DNA of 64,000 nucleotides from Erwinia rhapontici (lineage in GTDB: Bacteria; Pseudomonadota; Gammaproteobacteria; Enterobacterales; Enterobacteriaceae), in assembly GCF_012271765.1 (NCBI RefSeq), contig NZ_VRKO01000016.1:310001-374000 (forward strand). The letters run 5' to 3'. This document shows positions 61,582 to 64,000 of the stretch, piece after piece (the stretch's first letter is position 1; each line of letters opens with the position of its first letter). The position numbers and the translations under genes are program-made. A model generated the notes under the pieces. That model did not search any database and was not told where the DNA came from. It saw nothing but the letters and a program-made list of their open reading frames with translations.

Positions 61582-61595
61582 TTCGGGTGGGACCG

Positions 61596-61623
61596 GGCGG
61601 GCCAGAATTCAGGTCCGCCTTTT
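61596..61623 (+). terminator. Terminator of the sugar importer operon
   Basis: GGCGGGCC and GGTCCGCC form an 8-bp stem (one G-T pair) with an 8-base loop, followed by TTTT. It starts 14 bases after the permease stop. Confidence 0.8.
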
Positions 61624-61656
61624 CCATTAACCCCTGCACATCCTCAACGCATTTCC

Positions 61657-61673
61657 TGCACCATCCGCGTGCA
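61657..61673. promoter_or_regulatory. NtrC-binding site upstream of nac
   Basis: TGCACC-N5-CGTGCA is close to the NtrC consensus TGCACC-N5-GGTGCA. It lies 129-145 bp before the sigma-54 promoter, the usual enhancer distance. Confidence 0.8.
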
Positions 61674-61801
61674 ACCCGGCAAAGGGATCTGACCTGCCAG
61701 ACCTCCTGCGTACGCATCATCCCAGTACCCGTAATCAGATTCTCTTATTTTACCGCCTGTTAGCCCATATCCCGGACGCCTTGTCACCATTAGGAAAATT
61801 C

Positions 61802-61817
61802 TGGCACGCCCCTTGCA
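61802..61817 (+). promoter_or_regulatory. Sigma-54 promoter of nac
   Basis: TGGCACGCCCCTTGCA is a perfect fit to TGGCACR-N4-TTGCW. It matches the known nitrogen-limited expression of nac through NtrC. Confidence 0.95.
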
Positions 61818-61894
61818 ATTACCCTCGGGTCAGAATGAAAACTTATTACAGACGCCAGCATTACTGGCACTCGGGGAACCGTGACGGAGGCAAA

Positions 61895-62812
61895 ATGAAC
61901 TTAAGACGACTGAAGTATTTCGTAAAAATCGTCGACATCGGCAGCCTGACTCAGGCGGCAGAAGTCCTGCATATTGCACAGCCAGCTCTCAGCCAGCAGG
62001 TGGCAACACTGGAAAACGAACTTGACCAGCAGTTGCTGATCCGCACCAAACGCGGCGTTACGCCGACCGACGCGGGTAAGATCCTCTATGCCCACGCCCG
62101 CACTATCCTGCGTCAGTGTGAACAGGCGCAGACGGCGGTGATCAACGCCGGGCAGGCACTGGCAGGGCAGGTTTCCATCGGCCTGGCGCCGGGGACCGCC
62201 GCCTCTTCGCTGACCATGCCTTTGCTGCAAACCGTGCGCGAACAATTTCCGGATGTGCTGGTGTATCTGCATGAGAACAGCGGCGCGTCATTAAACGAAA
62301 AAGTGATGAGTGGTCAACTGGATATGGCGGTGTTGTATGACCGTTCACCGGCCGCGGGCATCACCAGCATTCCCCTGATGAAAGAAGAACTGTATCTGGT
62401 GGGTGCCAGCGCCTGTCCGGGGCAGACAATCGACCTGACCGATGTGGCAGAGATGAATCTGTTCCTGCCGCGTGATTACAGCGCCGTACGTAAACGTGTG
62501 GACGAAGCATTCTCTCTGCGTCGCCTCAGCGCACGCATCATCGGTGAAATTGAATCTATCGCTACGCTGACCGCCGCCGTCTCCAGCGGCATGGGGGCGA
62601 CCGTGCTGCCAGAGTCTGCTGCGCGTGCGCTGGTGAGTTCAACCAATGCCTGGATGGCGCGCATCACCAGCCCTGCGCTGAACCTGCCGCTGTCATTAAA
62701 TGTCTCTGCCACGCTGCCCATGTCACCGTCTGCGCAGGCGGTCAAAAACATTCTATTGTCGCTGCTGAATAATCCAGTGACAGAAGATCGCGAACTGATG
62801 CTGGTCAGTTAA
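61895..62812 (+). CDS. nac: Nitrogen assimilation control regulator Nac (LysR)
   Basis: 305 aa, the standard length. Start MNLRRLKYFVKIVDIGSLTQ with GGAGG upstream; an in-frame ATG at 61781 lies before the sigma-54 promoter and is not used. The rest is the Nac sequence as known: QAAEVLHIAQPALSQQVATL, TPTDAGKILYAHARTILRQ. It connects the nitrogen (NtrC) response to sigma-70 genes. Neighbour of cbl, as in E. coli and Klebsiella. Confidence 0.97.
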   Translation: MNLRRLKYFVKIVDIGSLTQAAEVLHIAQPALSQQVATLENELDQQLLIRTKRGVTPTDAGKILYAHARTILRQCEQAQTAVINAGQALAGQVSIGLAPGTAASSLTMPLLQTVREQFPDVLVYLHENSGASLNEKVMSGQLDMAVLYDRSPAAGITSIPLMKEELYLVGASACPGQTIDLTDVAEMNLFLPRDYSAVRKRVDEAFSLRRLSARIIGEIESIATLTAAVSSGMGATVLPESAARALVSSTNAWMARITSPALNLPLSLNVSATLPMSPSAQAVKNILLSLLNNPVTEDRELMLVS

Positions 62813-62826
62813 ATGCCTTTGTGCCG

Positions 62827-62844
62827 GGCGCGCCATCGCGCGCC
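62827..62844 (+). other. GC-rich hairpin after nac
   Basis: GGCGCGC-CATC-GCGCGCC, a perfect 7-bp stem, 14 bases after the stop, without a T tract. Confidence 0.4.
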
Positions 62845-62970
62845 TCACTTCCTGCCGCTTCGCCTCCCTTATCGCTAAAAAGCATATAAAACCTCTTTTT
62901 ATTATTTGTTGCTATCAATGTGCGTCCTTAACATGAAGGAAACCAACAGATAACAGAGGGAGGAGCGCGC

Positions 62971-63927
62971 GTGAATTTTCAGCAACTTAAAATCATTAAG
63001 GAAGCAGCACGCTGCGAGTTTAATCTTACCGAAGTGGCGAATGCGCTGTTTACCTCCCAGTCTGGGGTCAGCCGCCATATACGGGATTTGGAAGATGAAC
63101 TTGGGGTCGAGATTTTTATCCGCCGGGGTAAACGCCTGCTGGGGATGACCGAACCGGGCAAAGCGCTGCTGACCATTGCAGAACGTATTCTTGATGAAGC
63201 GGGTAAAGTGCGTCGCCTGGCCGATGTGTTCACCAACGAATCCAGCGGCGTGCTGACGATAGCCACCACCCATACTCAGGCGCGCTACAGCCTGCCGAAA
63301 GTGATTAAAGCGTTCCGTTCGCTCTATCCGAATGTGCGTCTGGAGCTGAATCAGGGATCCCCCCAGGAGATTGTCTCCATGCTGGTGGCGGGCGAGGCCG
63401 ATATCGGCATCGCCAGTGAGCAGGTGGTTAACAATCCGGCGCTGGCTGCCTTCCCGTGGTTCAGCTGGCACCATGCGCTGCTGGTGCCGAAAGGGCACGA
63501 GCTGGAGCAGCAGCAACCGCTGACGCTGGCGGCGCTGAGCCGTTATCCGCTGATTACCTATCGACAGGGGATCACCGGGCGTTCGAAAGTTGACCGTGCG
63601 TTCCACGCCGCCAGTCTGAAGCCGGATATCGTACTGAGTGCGCAGGACTCGGACGTGGTGAAAACCTACGTTGAGCTGGGCCTCGGTGTGGGTGTGCTGG
63701 CTGATCAGGCCTGCCAGCTGGATGAGCATTCGCCGTTGACGCGGCTCGAAGCGCGCCATTTGTTCGAGTCTAATACCGTCTGGCTGGGGCTGAAACGCGG
63801 GCAGTTGCAGCGTAATTTTGTCTGGCAGTTCCTGGAGCTCTGTAATGCGAACCTGTCGCTGGAAGAGATCAAACGCCAGGCATTGTCGCTGAACGAAGAA
63901 GAACCGGTGATCGACTTCCAGATCTGA
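62971..63927 (+). CDS. cbl: LysR regulator Cbl of sulfate-starvation genes
   Basis: 318 aa, GTG start with AGGGAGGAG upstream. CysB/Cbl family: MNFQQLKIIKEAARCEFNLT, EVANALFTSQSGVSRHIRDL, RRGKRLLGMTEPGKALL. Controls taurine and sulfonate use (tau, ssu) with CysB. Lies downstream of nac, and can be co-transcribed with it in relatives. Confidence 0.95.
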   Translation: MNFQQLKIIKEAARCEFNLTEVANALFTSQSGVSRHIRDLEDELGVEIFIRRGKRLLGMTEPGKALLTIAERILDEAGKVRRLADVFTNESSGVLTIATTHTQARYSLPKVIKAFRSLYPNVRLELNQGSPQEIVSMLVAGEADIGIASEQVVNNPALAAFPWFSWHHALLVPKGHELEQQQPLTLAALSRYPLITYRQGITGRSKVDRAFHAASLKPDIVLSAQDSDVVKTYVELGLGVGVLADQACQLDEHSPLTRLEARHLFESNTVWLGLKRGQLQRNFVWQFLELCNANLSLEEIKRQALSLNEEEPVIDFQI

Positions 63928-64000
63928 TTCTGACATGGCGTTGGGTGCAGCTATATACTGACACCCCTGCGTCTTCCGCCTTATCGGCTGACGGCCTAAG
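63928..64000. other. Window end, non-coding
   Basis: 73 bp after cbl; no feature that I can call. A weak stem, GGCTGACGGCC, may be part of a terminator outside the window. Confidence 0.4.

Noticed and set aside
62902..63936. 344-aa minus-strand frame over cbl
   Set aside because: Antisense shadow of the well-known cbl gene.
1..64000. CRISPR arrays, rRNA genes, insertion-sequence transposases, integrases
   Set aside because: None seen. No regularly spaced repeats, no DDE or tyrosine recombinase motifs in the translated frames.

Overview
The window looks like chromosomal DNA of an Enterobacteriaceae member (Enterobacter, Lelliottia, Leclercia, Kosakonia or a close relative). The anchors are at the right end: a tRNA-Asn(GUU) gene, then nac with a textbook sigma-54 promoter and NtrC site, then cbl. 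This is a conserved enterobacterial neighbourhood and a well-known island insertion point. GC content is high in most genes, but drops in the GIY-YIG gene (29.7-30.9 kb) and in several intergenic stretches.

Layout. (1) 1-4.0 kb: end of an FbpB/AfuB-type ABC importer (permease, binding protein) with a divergent LacI-family regulator and two matching 16-bp operators. (2) 4.3-21.4 kb: a compact secondary-metabolite cluster, the most interesting part. It holds a TetR regulator, a free carrier protein, a DhbE/EntE-like acyl-AMP ligase, a type II thioesterase, a CysK-fold PLP enzyme, an unrecognised small protein, an MSOX/NikD-like flavin oxidase, a one-module KS-AT-ACP polyketide synthase, and a Leu/Glu-dehydrogenase-fold enzyme. 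Next to these are a TonB siderophore receptor, a Tat-exported FecB-like binding protein, an NtaA-type flavin monooxygenase and a DHA2 exporter. Four copies of one palindrome, TTGACYG-N5-CRGTCAA, sit before the four transcription starts, and two of them lie beside Fur-box-like sequences. The set reads as an iron-controlled small metallophore (or similar metabolite) locus: make, export, re-import, and oxidise inside the cell. The product is not one I recognise. (3) 21.5-31.9 kb: ordinary accessory metabolism (MDR reductases, nitrilase, LysR and MocR regulators, GNAT) plus a membrane-anchored coiled-coil GIY-YIG protein.

(4) 32.1-40.6 kb: a segment bounded by two diverged direct copies of a LysR 5' end plus its upstream DNA. 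The left copy is a remnant. The segment holds a cofactor-free HOD/AqdC-like 2,4-dioxygenase homologue, a threonine dehydratase-like enzyme beside a frameshifted ArsR gene, a P-loop kinase, an MFS/ArsR pair, and an SMP-30/SDR/LysR operon. (5) 40.6-47.1 kb: a chromosomal sucrose system (cscR, cscB, cscA, a RafY/ScrY-like porin, cscK) with two CscR-type operators.

(6) 47.3-57.5 kb: a 10.2-kb islet bounded by the 3' end of tRNA-Asn and a 19/20 match to it at 47.29 kb, without an integrase. It carries a MarR regulator with a perfect-arm palindrome, two tandem F420-reductase-like Rossmann proteins, SnoaL, metallo-beta-lactamase-like and DsbA-like proteins, two LysR regulators, a Tat-exported hydrolase and an Old Yellow Enzyme, with a dispersed palindromic repeat in its gaps. 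(7) 57.6-64 kb: a ribose-type sugar ABC importer, nac and cbl, the conserved backbone.
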